The notes below the pieces were generated by a model that ran no database searches, was not told where the DNA came from, and worked only from the letters and a program-made list of their open reading frames with translations. A DNA stretch of 46,200 nucleotides, taken from an uncultured Spirochaetaceae bacterium. Lineage in GTDB: Bacteria > Spirochaetota > Spirochaetia > Sphaerochaetales > Sphaerochaetaceae. Shown one piece after another: positions 25,674-33,253 of this stretch (positions are counted from its first letter, which is position 1; the number at the start of each line of letters is the position of its first letter). Both the position numbers and the translations under genes were made by a program. The stretch spans positions 1 through 46,200 of the forward strand of contig CALXKZ010000019.1 in NCBI GenBank assembly GCA_944389065.1. The letters are read 5' to 3'.

Positions 25674-26359
25674 TTCTTGCAGGTGCTGCGGTCAATGGCA
25701 TGCTTGTCGCCGCAGGTGCAATTGCGGGGTGCCTTCTTAAAAAAGGCATCCCTGACCGCATAAGCGGATATCTTTCTGACGGAACTGCCCTTGTTGTGCT
25801 CTATGTCGGGATAAGCGGAGCCGTAAAGGGCAGTAATGTCATTGCGATAATCCTTTCATTCGTACTGAGCGTAATCATTATGACAGCTATTACGGAAAAC
25901 CCTGCATCAGCCAGAGCCGGGAAGAGGATTTCCTCTGCTGTAGTTTCTGCGGCAGGGAAGAGCGCAGGCATGACAGGCTTTATCAATGCAACTCTGTTTG
26001 TCTGTGCCGGTGCGATGGGAATCATAGGCTCTTTAGAGAGCGGTGTAATCGGGAATAATGATATTCTCTATTCGAAATCCGTTATTGATTTCGTTGCTGT
26101 GATGATCATTTCATCGGTTTCCGGAGCAAGCTCGGTGCTTGCAGCAGTTCCGACATTCATCTATGAGGCATTCCTTACTCTTATCGCAGATTCGATAAGC
26201 CCGTATCTGACAGATGCCGTGGTACAGGAGATGAGCGCAGCAGGATCTATCGTTATCATAGGCATGGCTCTGAATATGCTTGGTATTACGGATCTCAGAC
26301 TCTCTAGATATATTCTTGCGCCATTTGCTGTCATTCCGCTCTGCTATCTTCCATTCTGA
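25670..26359 (+). CDS. DUF554-family membrane protein
   Basis: 229 residues with seven or so hydrophobic helices. Starts at a GTG overlapping the mscS stop (GTGA), so it is coupled to it. Family hallmarks are GAAVNGMLVAAGAIAGCLLK at the N-terminus, FINATLFVCAGAMGIIGSLESG in the middle and MLGITDLRL near the end. The family resembles small transporters and has no proven substrate. It ends at 26359 and the convergent rlmE ends at 26360, leaving no intergenic space. Confidence 0.85.
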   Translation: MILAGAAVNGMLVAAGAIAGCLLKKGIPDRISGYLSDGTALVVLYVGISGAVKGSNVIAIILSFVLSVIIMTAITENPASARAGKRISSAVVSAAGKSAGMTGFINATLFVCAGAMGIIGSLESGVIGNNDILYSKSVIDFVAVMIISSVSGASSVLAAVPTFIYEAFLTLIADSISPYLTDAVVQEMSAAGSIVIIGMALNMLGITDLRLSRYILAPFAVIPLCYLPF

Positions 26360-26959
26360 CTATTTCTTATCCAGCCCTATGAGGAAGATCTCAAATGAGT
26401 CTTCCCTTGAGGCCTTTGGCTTGAATGCCTTCGCTTTTGAGAACATCTTCCGCATCGTCTTAAGCACTTCCTGCTCTCCGCCTCCCTGGAAGATCTTTAT
26501 CACCATATTCCCATGGGCTTTAAGCTGTTCGCCCGCGAGTATGACAACCTGCTCTGCAAGCCATTCCGAACGTGTTGTATCGACAATCCTGTTGCCTGTA
26601 GTCATCGGGGCAGCATCGGAGATTATCGCATCATATGGCCCTTCTTCCACGAGCTTCTCTCTTATTTCCTTTGAGAAGGCATCGCCTGTGAAACTGATTA
26701 CCGTAGGTGGAATCGGATCCAGTGACAGCGGATTGAGGTCGACGGATACGATTCTGCCTCTGCCTTTGATCAGTTCCCTGTGGGTGAAAAGCGTCCATGA
26801 ACCCGGAGCTGCACCAACATCCAGCACAGAGTCCCCGGGCTTTATGATTTTATGAGCTGCGTTTATTTCTTCGAGCTTGTATACAGATCTTGCGGGATAG
26901 CCTTCGCTATGGGCTTTCCTGGTGAAGAAATCAGCTTTGTCTCTTCTTGATACTGCCAT
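26360..26959 (-). CDS. rlmE: 23S rRNA 2'-O-ribose methyltransferase RlmE (FtsJ/RrmJ)
   Basis: 199 residues, standard length. Methylates the 2'-O of a conserved uridine in 23S rRNA (U2552 in E. coli) during late 50S maturation. The SAM site VLDVGAAPGSWTLF and the K-D-K-E catalytic set are visible: Lys in RSVYKLEEI, Asp in ISDAAP, Lys in MVIKIFQGG, and Glu in DSFEIFLIG. No Shine-Dalgarno sequence; TTGACC-N17-TACACT ends exactly 6 bases before the ATG, so a leaderless mRNA is predicted. Convergent with the DUF554 gene. Confidence 0.95.
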   Translation of the reverse strand: MAVSRRDKADFFTRKAHSEGYPARSVYKLEEINAAHKIIKPGDSVLDVGAAPGSWTLFTHRELIKGRGRIVSVDLNPLSLDPIPPTVISFTGDAFSKEIREKLVEEGPYDAIISDAAPMTTGNRIVDTTRSEWLAEQVVILAGEQLKAHGNMVIKIFQGGGEQEVLKTMRKMFSKAKAFKPKASREDSFEIFLIGLDKK

Positions 26960-26965
26960 ATGGAG

Positions 26966-26994
26966 AGTGTATGAAAAAGACCGGACAGGGTCAA
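26966..26994 (-). promoter_or_regulatory. Promoter of rlmE, leaderless type
   Basis: Minus strand: TTGACC (26994-26989), 17 bp, TACACT (26971-26966), 6 bases (CTCCAT), ATG 26959. It is one of the clearest members of the 6-base -10-to-ATG group. Confidence 0.8.
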
Positions 26995-27100
26995 ATGAAA
27001 CGCCGGACGGTATATGGGGTGGGAGAGAAGACCGTCCGGCGTAGAAACCAAACCTAAAAGGAGGTCTGAATGTTGCTCTGTGCTTATAAGATAGAACTAT
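26990..27100 (-). ncRNA. Candidate small RNA with anti-Shine-Dalgarno motif (copy 2)
   Basis: Minus-strand transcript predicted from a weak TTGATT-N16-TAATAA (27134-27129 / 27112-27107). It contains CATTCAGACCTCCTTTT (27072-27056), then a perfect 11-bp hairpin CGCCGGACGGT/ACCGTCCGGCG (27041-27001). Its 19-base loop is C-rich (CUUCUCUCCCACCCC), and TTTCATTT follows. The tail orientation fits termination just before the rlmE promoter. Rival reading: the plus strand carries AAAAGGAGG serving a 44-codon frame at 27070. Confidence 0.4.
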
Positions 27101-27204
27101 CGCAGTTTATTAGCTATATAGTTCATACAATCAACACTTTGGCACAGTATCAACACATTTATGGGGATTATGGGATAGAATGCATACAAGGAGCATATGC
27201 ATGA
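27070..27204 (+). CDS. Possible 44-residue small protein or leader peptide upstream of pgmB
   Basis: ATG at 27070 is 5 bases after a perfect AAAAGGAGG (27056-27064). The frame runs 44 codons and its TGA overlaps the pgmB ATG (ATGA), an arrangement typical of translational coupling. The peptide (MLLCAYKIELSQFISYIVHT...) matches no family I know, and its AT-rich codon use does not look clearly coding. pgmB has its own AAGGAG as well. The site may instead be the antisense of a small RNA. Confidence 0.25.
   Translation: MLLCAYKIELSQFISYIVHTINTLAQYQHIYGDYGIECIQGAYA
27130..27156 (+). repeat. Tandem ATCAACAC repeat, possible operator
   Basis: ATCAACAC at 27130-27137 and 27149-27156, 19 bp apart (about two helical turns), each followed by a T/A-rich triplet. 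They lie between the possible minus-strand small-RNA promoter and pgmB. Confidence 0.3.
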
Positions 27205-27851
27205 TAGGTGATGTTGAAGCTGTGATATTCGATCTTGATGGTGTTCTCTGCTTTACGGATAACTACCATTTCCTTGCCTGGCGGGAAGTCGCTGAGAGTC
27301 TGTCTATAAAGATTGATGACAGCTTCAAGGACAGGATCCGGGGAATAAGCAGGATGGATAGTCTTGAGATTCTTCTTGGACCGGAATCCGGAAAGTTCTC
27401 AGATGCGGAGAAACAGGAAATAGCAGACAGGAAGAATGCCCTTTACAGGAAGATGCTCGAGACTATGGGGCCTGATGATAAAGCAGCTGGCGCAGAGGAG
27501 CTGCTGGAGAATCTCAGAAAGCGCGGTCTGAAGCTCGCTGTTGGATCCTCAAGCAGGAACACGGGAATGATACTTGACCGGATCGGTCTTGACGGATGGT
27601 TCGATGCGGTAGCCGATGGGACAATGGTTTCTGCAAGCAAGCCGGATCCAGAGGTGTTTCTCAAAGCAGCTTCTCTTCTTGGGACTGCTCTATCACGTTC
27701 TGCTGTAGTGGAGGATGCCTATATGGGGATAGAGGCGGCTGTGAGAGGTGGGTTTATTCCTATCGCTATTGGCAATGACGCTGCAAGGCATCCAGGCGCA
27801 CTGTACAGGGTTTCCTGTCTTTCCGAGCTTATTCCGATCCTTTGCCCTTGA
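27201..27851 (+). CDS. pgmB: Beta-phosphoglucomutase (HAD family)
   Basis: 216 residues from the ATG at 27201, with AAGGAG (27188-27193) 7 bases upstream. Interconverts beta-glucose-1-phosphate and glucose-6-phosphate after phosphorolysis of maltose- or kojibiose-type sugars. Nucleophile/acid pair in IFDLDGVLC, and the specificity cap HFLAWREVA with IRGISRMDSLEILL, which distinguishes beta-PGM from general HAD phosphatases. Then SSRN (motif II), Lys in ASKPDPEVF and VVEDAYMGIEAA. No sugar phosphorylase gene is adjacent. A terminator-like stem lies just after the stop but points to the minus strand. Confidence 0.88.
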   Translation: MIGDVEAVIFDLDGVLCFTDNYHFLAWREVAESLSIKIDDSFKDRIRGISRMDSLEILLGPESGKFSDAEKQEIADRKNALYRKMLETMGPDDKAAGAEELLENLRKRGLKLAVGSSSRNTGMILDRIGLDGWFDAVADGTMVSASKPDPEVFLKAASLLGTALSRSAVVEDAYMGIEAAVRGGFIPIAIGNDAARHPGALYRVSCLSELIPILCP

Positions 27852-27915
27852 AAAAGCAAAGACACCGCTTGGCGGTGCCTTTGAATACACTAAAAAGGAG
27901 GTTTGTTGAAAAAAA
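27851..27915 (-). ncRNA. Candidate small RNA with anti-Shine-Dalgarno motif (copy 3)
   Basis: Minus strand: a T-run, CAACAAACCTCCTTTTT (27908-27892), then the hairpin AAAGGCACCGC/GCGGTGtCTTT (27882-27858) and GCTTTTTC. The U-run is on the minus side only, yet no minus-strand gene lies to the right, which suggests a short non-coding transcript. Its promoter and 5' end are unresolved. Rival reading: an imperfect terminator of pgmB followed by an unused SD-like sequence. Confidence 0.35.
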
Positions 27916-28062
27916 CTGTTTGCTCGGAAACTATATGCAGGAAGCGTGCCAACTTCAGAAATTCGTTTTAGCACATATAGTTGACGTTGAATGTGGCAAA
28001 CAGCTGTGCAGATTCTTCACACTGTGAAGTTTGTGCATAGCCTTTTACCGTAATTGCTGTAA

Positions 28063-28091
28063 TTGACTAGGAATGCCTCAACCCGTAATGT
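28063..28091 (+). promoter_or_regulatory. Promoter of the rhomboid gene, leaderless type
   Basis: TTGACT (28063-28068), 17 bp, TAATGT (28086-28091), 7 bases, ATG at 28099. No Shine-Dalgarno sequence lies before the ATG. Confidence 0.6.
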
Positions 28092-28098
28092 AATCGTC

Positions 28099-28728
28099 AT
28101 GGGAAACAATATACTGAATAGAAGAATGCAGTATGTATTCTGGCCCAATATGATTCCGGCCATGATAGCAATAAATATCATACTCTTCGCGTTTGCTGCT
28201 TTCTTATATCCGCGTCTGACCTATATTCTTTCAATGATTCCTTCCCTTGTTTATTATGGTCACTGGTATTGGCAGTTCATCACATACATGTTCATGCATG
28301 GAGGAGTGTGGCATCTTCTTTTCAATATGCTTGCGCTTTATATGTTCGGCATGCCTGTATCCCGGTCAATCGGATCGAATGAGTTCCTTCTTTTCTATCT
28401 GCTTACGGGAACGCTCTCTGGAATAGCAAGTTTCTTTGCCTTCCTTCTTTCAGGGCATAATTATATTCTTCTGGGGGCATCTGGTGCCATCTATGGAGTT
28501 ATGCTGCTTTTCTCAGTGTTCTATCCGCATGCAATGATATATATGTTCGGTATAATACCGGTCAGGGCCCCGATGCTTATGGTGATTTATTTCCTTATAG
28601 AGTTCTTCGGGTCTGTGACGTCATATGGCGGGGTAGCGCACGTGACGCATCTTTTCGGGCTTCTTTTCGCTTTGATCTATTGTCTTGTAAGATTCCGGAT
28701 AAAGCCGTGGACCGCCTGGGGGTTATGA
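28099..28728 (+). CDS. Rhomboid-family intramembrane serine protease
   Basis: 209 residues, six membrane helices. Cleaves transmembrane substrates inside the bilayer. The catalytic Ser is in GASGAIYG and the catalytic His in VAHVTHLFG. The conserved HGGVWHLLFNMLALYMFG segment forms helix 2 with the oxyanion His/Asn. A start at the ATG 28099 leaves a short cytoplasmic N-terminus and fits a leaderless promoter; an in-frame TTG at 28063 coincides with the -35 and is rejected. Substrate unknown. Confidence 0.9.
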   Translation: MGNNILNRRMQYVFWPNMIPAMIAINIILFAFAAFLYPRLTYILSMIPSLVYYGHWYWQFITYMFMHGGVWHLLFNMLALYMFGMPVSRSIGSNEFLLFYLLTGTLSGIASFFAFLLSGHNYILLGASGAIYGVMLLFSVFYPHAMIYMFGIIPVRAPMLMVIYFLIEFFGSVTSYGGVAHVTHLFGLLFALIYCLVRFRIKPWTAWGL

Positions 28729-28907
28729 CCACTGGCAATTTTATTTGTTCATGATGGAGCCAAGCGATTGCAAACTCAGTCATTTTTCATAAGAACTGCA
28801 GTATTATCTTTTTTGAAATAAAAAAATTATCGTTGTTAAAAAGAAGTACCTCTTTACATTTTCCACAAAGACTGTGAATATTGAGCTGTATTGGAGGAAT
28901 ATCGGAA
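28729..28907 (+). promoter_or_regulatory. AT-rich gap with possible ankyrin-gene promoter
   Basis: 179 bases. The middle is A/T runs; TTTACA near 28852 followed about 18 bp later by AATATT (preceded by TGTG) is a possible promoter. GGAGGA near 28892 is the ribosome site for the ankyrin gene. Nothing else is recognised. Confidence 0.35.
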
Positions 28908-29420
28908 ATGCCGAAAACATCTGATTCAGTAAACAAGAAGCTTCTCGCTGCTGCTATCACAGCAACGAAGGCAAGGGATATCAAGGATCTTCTCGACAAG
29001 GGAGCTGATATCAACGCTCACAATGAGTGGGGCCTCACACCTGTGATGCTCGCAGCTCAGTACAACCATTCTGTAGCAGTTCTCAATGCTCTTATCGCTG
29101 CTGGTGCAGATATCCATGAGGCAGAGCCGAAGTACAGGTCGAATGCTCTCCATCTTGCAGCAAACAGCTCAAAGAACCCAAAGGTCATAGAGGCTCTTCT
29201 CGCAGCTGGTGCGAATATCGATGCAAGAAACTATCTTGGCGAGACAGCACTGATCATGGCTGTGAACAGCAATGACGAGACAAAGATCTCTACTCAGCTT
29301 ATTAAGAGCGGTGCTGATATCAACGCACGCGATTATCAGGGCCACTCCGTTCTTGATTATGCAAAGGCTGCAAAGAGGACATACCTTGTGAATCTTCTCA
29401 AGGAGAATGGAGCTGTATAA
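28908..29420 (+). CDS. Ankyrin-repeat protein
   Basis: 170 residues from the ATG at 28908. Four ankyrin units are visible, each with the helix pair and the G-A-D/N-I loop: [29 protein letters not shown]...[26 protein letters not shown], and [19 protein letters not shown]. No signal peptide, so a cytosolic protein-binding role is expected; the partner is unknown. Codon use is strongly biased and regular, suggesting high expression. Followed by a strong terminator. Confidence 0.9.
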   Translation: MPKTSDSVNKKLLAAAITATKARDIKDLLDKGADINAHNEWGLTPVMLAAQYNHSVAVLNALIAAGADIHEAEPKYRSNALHLAANSSKNPKVIEALLAAGANIDARNYLGETALIMAVNSNDETKISTQLIKSGADINARDYQGHSVLDYAKAAKRTYLVNLLKENGAV

Positions 29421-29442
29421 TCAGCGGTTTGACCGTTTTGAG

Positions 29443-29473
29443 CCTGCAGGTCTATAGACTTGCAGGTTTTTTT
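29443..29473 (+). terminator. Terminator after the ankyrin gene
   Basis: CCTGCA...TGCAGG with inner GTCT/AGAC gives a stem of about 11 bp (29443-29466), followed by seven T. Confidence 0.85.
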
Positions 29474-29495
29474 GTTGCCTCGAGCAGCAAATTCA

Positions 29496-29524
29496 TTGAT
29501 TTCCATTTCCGTTTGACTTATAGT
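29496..29524 (+). promoter_or_regulatory. Promoter of the thiamine operon
   Basis: TTGATT (29496-29501), 17 bp, TATAGT (29519-29524). The predicted start near 29531 coincides with the first bases of the TPP aptamer. Confidence 0.7.
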
Positions 29525-29532
29525 TCTCATCA

Positions 29533-29614
29533 GATGCAGGGGGACTCGGAAAGAGTTGAGAAGGTATAACCTGACCCTTGGAACCTGTTGGTTAAGACCA
29601 GCGTAGGGAGCATC
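29533..29614 (+). ncRNA. TPP riboswitch aptamer (THI element)
   Basis: P1 is GATGC/GCATC (29533-29537 with 29610-29614). The conserved core is present: GTTGAGA, ACCCTTGGAACCTG and GACCAGCGTAGGGA, matching the thi-box consensus (CUGAGA, ACCCUUGAACCUGAU, GCGUAGGGA) with small variations. Located directly before thiD. Confidence 0.95.
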
Positions 29615-29625
29615 GGGCCACACCC

Positions 29626-29646
29626 TCCTCCTTACGTTAAGGAGGA
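29626..29646 (+). promoter_or_regulatory. SD-sequestering hairpin, riboswitch expression platform
   Basis: TCCTCCTTA (29626-29634) pairs perfectly with TAAGGAGGA (29638-29646) around a 3-base loop. The right arm is the thiD Shine-Dalgarno site; the ATG is at 29649. No T-run follows, so control is predicted at translation. How TPP shifts this stem is not resolved; the G-rich 3' side of the aptamer could compete for the CCTCC arm. Confidence 0.8.
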
Positions 29647-29648
29647 AT

Positions 29649-30440
29649 ATGAAAAAGGCGCTCACAATCGCAGGCTCGGATTGCAGCGGAGGTGCTGGAA
29701 TCCAGGCTGATCTCAAGACAATGTCAGCATTAGGTGTCTTCGGAATGTCAGTTGTTGTCTCTGTTGTGGCAGAGAATACCAGCCGTGTCATCTCTGTAGA
29801 GGATATCTCACCAGAGGTTATATCCGACCAGATTGATGCTGTGTTTGAGGATATCTTTCCTGATGCGGTCAAGGTCGGGATGCTCTCTTCCCAGCCTGTC
29901 ATGGAGACTGTGGCATCAAAGCTTGCAGAGTACAGGCCGGAGCATATAGTCATTGATCCTGTAATGTATGCGAAGAATGGTTCTCCCCTGATGCATGAGG
30001 ATGCGGTAAGTGCGTTGATTGCTTCAATTGTTCCTGCTGCGACTGTCCTTACCCCGAATATCCCGGAGGCTGAGCGTATAACAGGCATGGAGATAAAGAC
30101 CATCGATGATATGAAGAGAGCAGGGGAGAAGATCGTTGCACTGGGAGCAAAATCCGCATTGGTCAAGGGCGGACATTACATTGGTGATGCATCCGATGTT
30201 CTCTTCGATGGCAATGATTTCCATATTTATACGACAAAGAGGATCAATACAAAGAATACCCATGGGACAGGCTGTACGCTTTCAAGCGCTATTGCTTCAC
30301 ATCTGGCCCTTGGTTTTGATCTTCCTGAAGCTATAAGAAGGTCTAAGGACTATGTCACTGGGGCAATCGAGAATTCTCTTGAGCTTGGCAAAGGATGCGG
30401 ACCGACAAATCATTTCTATAGGCTATGGAGGAATCTCTGA
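29649..30440 (+). CDS. thiD: Hydroxymethylpyrimidine (phosphate) kinase ThiD
   Basis: 263 residues. Phosphorylates HMP and HMP-phosphate to HMP-PP, the pyrimidine half of thiamine. Ribokinase-fold motifs: [17 protein letters not shown] at the N-terminus (substrate site), [16 protein letters not shown], and the anion hole/catalytic [14 protein letters not shown]. First gene of a riboswitch-controlled salvage operon; its stop overlaps the tenA ATG (TGATG). No thiC is present in the window, so HMP is probably salvaged. Confidence 0.96.
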   Translation: MKKALTIAGSDCSGGAGIQADLKTMSALGVFGMSVVVSVVAENTSRVISVEDISPEVISDQIDAVFEDIFPDAVKVGMLSSQPVMETVASKLAEYRPEHIVIDPVMYAKNGSPLMHEDAVSALIASIVPAATVLTPNIPEAERITGMEIKTIDDMKRAGEKIVALGAKSALVKGGHYIGDASDVLFDGNDFHIYTTKRINTKNTHGTGCTLSSAIASHLALGFDLPEAIRRSKDYVTGAIENSLELGKGCGPTNHFYRLWRNL

Positions 30441-31093
30441 TGTCAGCGATGGACAGGATAATAGCGGATTCAATGGATCTCTGGAAGGCTGCCGCAGATG
30501 AAAGCTTTCTTGAGGAGATGGGAAAGGGTTCCCTTGATAAGAAGCTATTCTATGAATACATCATTCAGGACAGCATCTATCTCAGGTATTATCTCAAAGC
30601 ATTTGCAATGGGAATGTTCAAGGCTGCAACGCTTCGCGATATGCAGTTCCTGTACTCAGTCCTGGGATTCGTTAATGACAGTGAGAATGCCACAAGGCTG
30701 AAATATCTTAAGGATGATGGCCTTACGGATGATGATGTTGAGAGGATCCCGATGAAGAAAGCCTGCAGAAGCTATACATCATTTCTGATTGAGTCTGCAG
30801 AGAAAGAGGATTTTCCAGGTATTCTGATGGCTGTAATGCCATGCATGCTTGGTTATGAGTATGTCTTCAGAATGACGAAGGAAAGGCATCCTGATGTTAT
30901 GGATGGCTATTTCGGTCCGCTTGTCTCCGATTATACATCTTCCTGGTACCATGATTGCTGTCAGGAATGGACGGCGTACTGCAATAGATTCATAAACGAT
31001 GAGAACGAAAAGAGACTTTCCTCGATATTCAGGGAAGCAAGCCGCCAGGAGCTTATCTTCTGGCAGATGGCAGGAGGTAATGACCATGTCTGA
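30440..31093 (+). CDS. tenA: Aminopyrimidine aminohydrolase/thiaminase II TenA
   Basis: 217 residues from the ATG at 30440, with GGAGGA 7 bases upstream (an ATG at 30425 would precede the site). Hydrolyses aminopyrimidine breakdown products of thiamine to HMP for reuse. Features: YIIQDSIYLRYYLKAF (active-site Asp and Tyr region), then MLGYEYVF, and C-terminal RQELIFWQMA carrying the conserved Glu near the end. The conserved C-x3-C active-site segment is replaced by MPCMLGYEY with a single Cys, usual for the TenA_C class to some extent. Overlaps thiM by eight bases. Confidence 0.9.
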   Translation: MSAMDRIIADSMDLWKAAADESFLEEMGKGSLDKKLFYEYIIQDSIYLRYYLKAFAMGMFKAATLRDMQFLYSVLGFVNDSENATRLKYLKDDGLTDDDVERIPMKKACRSYTSFLIESAEKEDFPGILMAVMPCMLGYEYVFRMTKERHPDVMDGYFGPLVSDYTSSWYHDCCQEWTAYCNRFINDENEKRLSSIFREASRQELIFWQMAGGNDHV

Positions 31094-31886
31094 TACAATA
31101 GCCGATCTCAGAGCAAAGTGCCCTGTAGTGCACTGCCTGACGAATTATGTGACCGTAAACGATGTTGCCAATGCAATTCTTGCAATCGGCGGCTCTCCGA
31201 CGATGGCTGATGCCTTGGAGGAGGTCAGCGATATCCTGGATATAAGCAATGCGCTTGTAATCAACATCGGGACATTGAATAGCTATGTCATCGATTCAAT
31301 GCTTGCAGCAGGCAGAAGCGCAAACGAGAAAGGGGTTCCTGTTGTCCTTGATCCTGTCGGAGCCAGTGCATCCCAGCTTAGGAAGGATACTGTGAAGAGA
31401 CTTCTTGAAGAAGTGAAGTTCTCTGTCATACGTGGCAATCTTTCAGAGATTTCCTATATCGCAGGAATAGATGCTGTGATGAGAGGTGTTGATTCAGGAC
31501 TTGATGAGAATGCAGTCGATGCTGTTGCCGTTGCGAAGAAAGTATCTGAGAGCACGGGGGCTGTTGTTGTCATCACCGGGCGTATTGATACCATTGCATA
31601 TGGCAATCGCGTAGCCCGTGTATCTTCTGGGACTGCGGCCATGTCCAAAGTCACAGGTACAGGATGCATGCTTACAGGAATCATCGGAGCCTTCATCGGA
31701 GCATATTCTGATCCTTTCATTGCAGCAGCATCTGCTGTTGGGGCAATGGGAGCTGCGGGACTAAGGGCATATGAAAAGGCAGGGGAGGTAGGAACAGGCA
31801 GCTTCCATATTGCGATCATTGACCAGCTGAGCCAGATGGACGATGTCATCCTCCAGGCAGAGGGCGGTATAGAATATGTCTCCTGA
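31086..31886 (+). CDS. thiM: Hydroxyethylthiazole kinase ThiM
   Basis: 266 residues from the ATG at 31086; AGGAGG (31072-31077) gives proper 8-base spacing, against 2 bases for the ATG at 31080. Phosphorylates salvaged thiazole alcohol to THZ-P. N-terminal PVVHCLTNYVTVNDVANAIL, GGSPTMAD and VLDPVGASASQLR, then VIRGNLSEI, and the nucleotide/anion motif VTGTGCMLTGIIGAF with catalytic Cys. Starts inside the end of tenA. Together with ThiD it supplies both halves of thiamine. Confidence 0.96.
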   Translation: MSDTIADLRAKCPVVHCLTNYVTVNDVANAILAIGGSPTMADALEEVSDILDISNALVINIGTLNSYVIDSMLAAGRSANEKGVPVVLDPVGASASQLRKDTVKRLLEEVKFSVIRGNLSEISYIAGIDAVMRGVDSGLDENAVDAVAVAKKVSESTGAVVVITGRIDTIAYGNRVARVSSGTAAMSKVTGTGCMLTGIIGAFIGAYSDPFIAAASAVGAMGAAGLRAYEKAGEVGTGSFHIAIIDQLSQMDDVILQAEGGIEYVS

Positions 31887-32496
31887 TTATACGCTCTATG
31901 TATGTACAGACAGGGATCTGATGACATCATCAACTGTCGAGGAGTCTGCAGAGAAGGCTATCTTGGGAGGAGCTGGTGTAATACAGCTCAGGGAGAAGGA
32001 TGTCCCCGGCAGGGTTTTCTTTGATACAGCTGTGAAGGTTGCAGAGGTTACGAAACGCTATGGAATACCTCTTATCATCAATGATCGCATTGATATCGCA
32101 CTAGCAGTGGAGGCAGAGGGAGTCCATGTCGGCCAGTCTGACATGCCATGCCAAGCTGTGAGGAAGATCGTCGGTAAGGATATGATTGTAGGGGTCTCTG
32201 CTTCAAGCCTTGAGGAGGCTGTCCAGGCAGAGCAGGATGGAGCTGATTATCTTGGTATCGGAGCCATGAATCCTACAGGGACAAAGGCCGATGCGGATAT
32301 AGTGACGATCGATGAGCTTAGAATGATACGTAAAGCTGTCCATATCCCTATTGTCATAATAGGTGGTATAAACAGCAGTACGATTCCATACTATAAAGGA
32401 CTTGGCGTCGATGGCATCGCTGTTGTCTCTGCAGTCATTGCCCAGAGCGATATCACAAAGGCTGCAATGGAGCTGAAGAAGGAATGGCTGTCATAA
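31876..32496 (+). CDS. thiE: Thiamine-phosphate synthase ThiE
   Basis: 206 residues. Joins HMP-PP and THZ-P to thiamine monophosphate. Features: VIQLREKDVPGR (pyrophosphate-binding Arg/Lys), INDRIDIALAVEAEGVHVGQSDMP, SASSLEEAVQAEQDGADYLGIGAMNPTGTKAD, and IIGGINSSTIP near the end. Overlaps thiM by 11 bases and the HAD gene by 13 bases, so the tail of this operon is tightly coupled. The ribosome site is only weakly SD-like. Confidence 0.96.
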   Translation: MSPDYTLYVCTDRDLMTSSTVEESAEKAILGGAGVIQLREKDVPGRVFFDTAVKVAEVTKRYGIPLIINDRIDIALAVEAEGVHVGQSDMPCQAVRKIVGKDMIVGVSASSLEEAVQAEQDGADYLGIGAMNPTGTKADADIVTIDELRMIRKAVHIPIVIIGGINSSTIPYYKGLGVDGIAVVSAVIAQSDITKAAMELKKEWLS

Positions 32497-33164
32497 AGGG
32501 TGCCATATTCGATCTTGATGGTGTTCTCCTCGATTCCATGGGGATATGGGATGATGTTGATAGAGCATTCTTCCATGCCCATGGGATGGAGATGCCTCAG
32601 GATTATGTGGAGAAGCTCAATTCAATGAGCTTCTCTGAAGGGGCAGAGTATACACGCCGCCTCATGGGGGGGCTTCTCACAGTTGATGAGATAACTGCTG
32701 AGTGGCAGGATCTCTCTGTAAAATTATATGCGGAGGATGTTCATCTCAAGCCCGGTGCAGCAAAGTTCCTTGAAAGCCTTTCTCTTTCAGGCATTGCCAT
32801 CTCTGCCGCTACGGATCTCGGAGAGGAGCTGGCGATACCGGCCCTGAAGAACAATGGCATAGATCATTTCTTCTCCTTTATCTCAACGACAAAAGCCGCT
32901 GGAAAGGATAAGAAGAGTCCTGATGTGTATCTCAAAGCTGCAATGGCAATGTCCCTCCGTCCTTCTGAATGCATTGTCTTTGAGGATATATTGAGAGGAA
33001 TCAGAACGGCATCTTCTGCAGGATTCATGACAGCCGCTATCTATGATGGTTCCTCTGACAAGGACTGGCCATCACTCAAAAAAGAAGCTGATGCAGCAGC
33101 AGAATCATTTATGGATCCCCGTCTCTTGTCATTCATGGGGATTCCTGAAGAACTTCATAGATGA
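32484..33164 (+). CDS. HAD-family phosphatase, last gene of the thiamine operon
   Basis: 226 residues. HAD motifs: IFDLDGVLLDS, SAATD (motif II), Lys in KKSPDVYLKAA and VFEDILRGI. The helical cap marks subfamily I. It resembles beta-PGM/phosphatase-like enzymes, but lacks the AWR and GISR cap motifs present in the pgmB product of this window. The start lies inside thiE with AAGGA almost touching the ATG. Position suggests removal of phosphate from thiamine monophosphate, after which thiamine pyrophosphokinase would make TPP, replacing ThiL. That role is inference; another phosphate ester is possible. Confidence 0.75.
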   Translation: MAVIKGAIFDLDGVLLDSMGIWDDVDRAFFHAHGMEMPQDYVEKLNSMSFSEGAEYTRRLMGGLLTVDEITAEWQDLSVKLYAEDVHLKPGAAKFLESLSLSGIAISAATDLGEELAIPALKNNGIDHFFSFISTTKAAGKDKKSPDVYLKAAMAMSLRPSECIVFEDILRGIRTASSAGFMTAAIYDGSSDKDWPSLKKEADAAAESFMDPRLLSFMGIPEELHR

Positions 33165-33203
33165 GCCATGCTCTCACTCTTTTGTCAGCTGATCCATGCG
33201 AAA

Positions 33204-33230
33204 GCACATGGCGCTGTGTCTGCCATGTGC
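33204..33230. terminator. Hairpin between the thiamine operon and the convergent DUF2188 gene
   Basis: GCACATGGC / GCCATGTGC, a perfect 9-bp stem with a 9-base loop. No strong T-run on either side (CTCATG plus, TTTCGC minus), so it is at best a weak bidirectional terminator. Confidence 0.4.
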
Positions 33231-33253
33231 CTCATGATGGAATTCTTTCTGGA

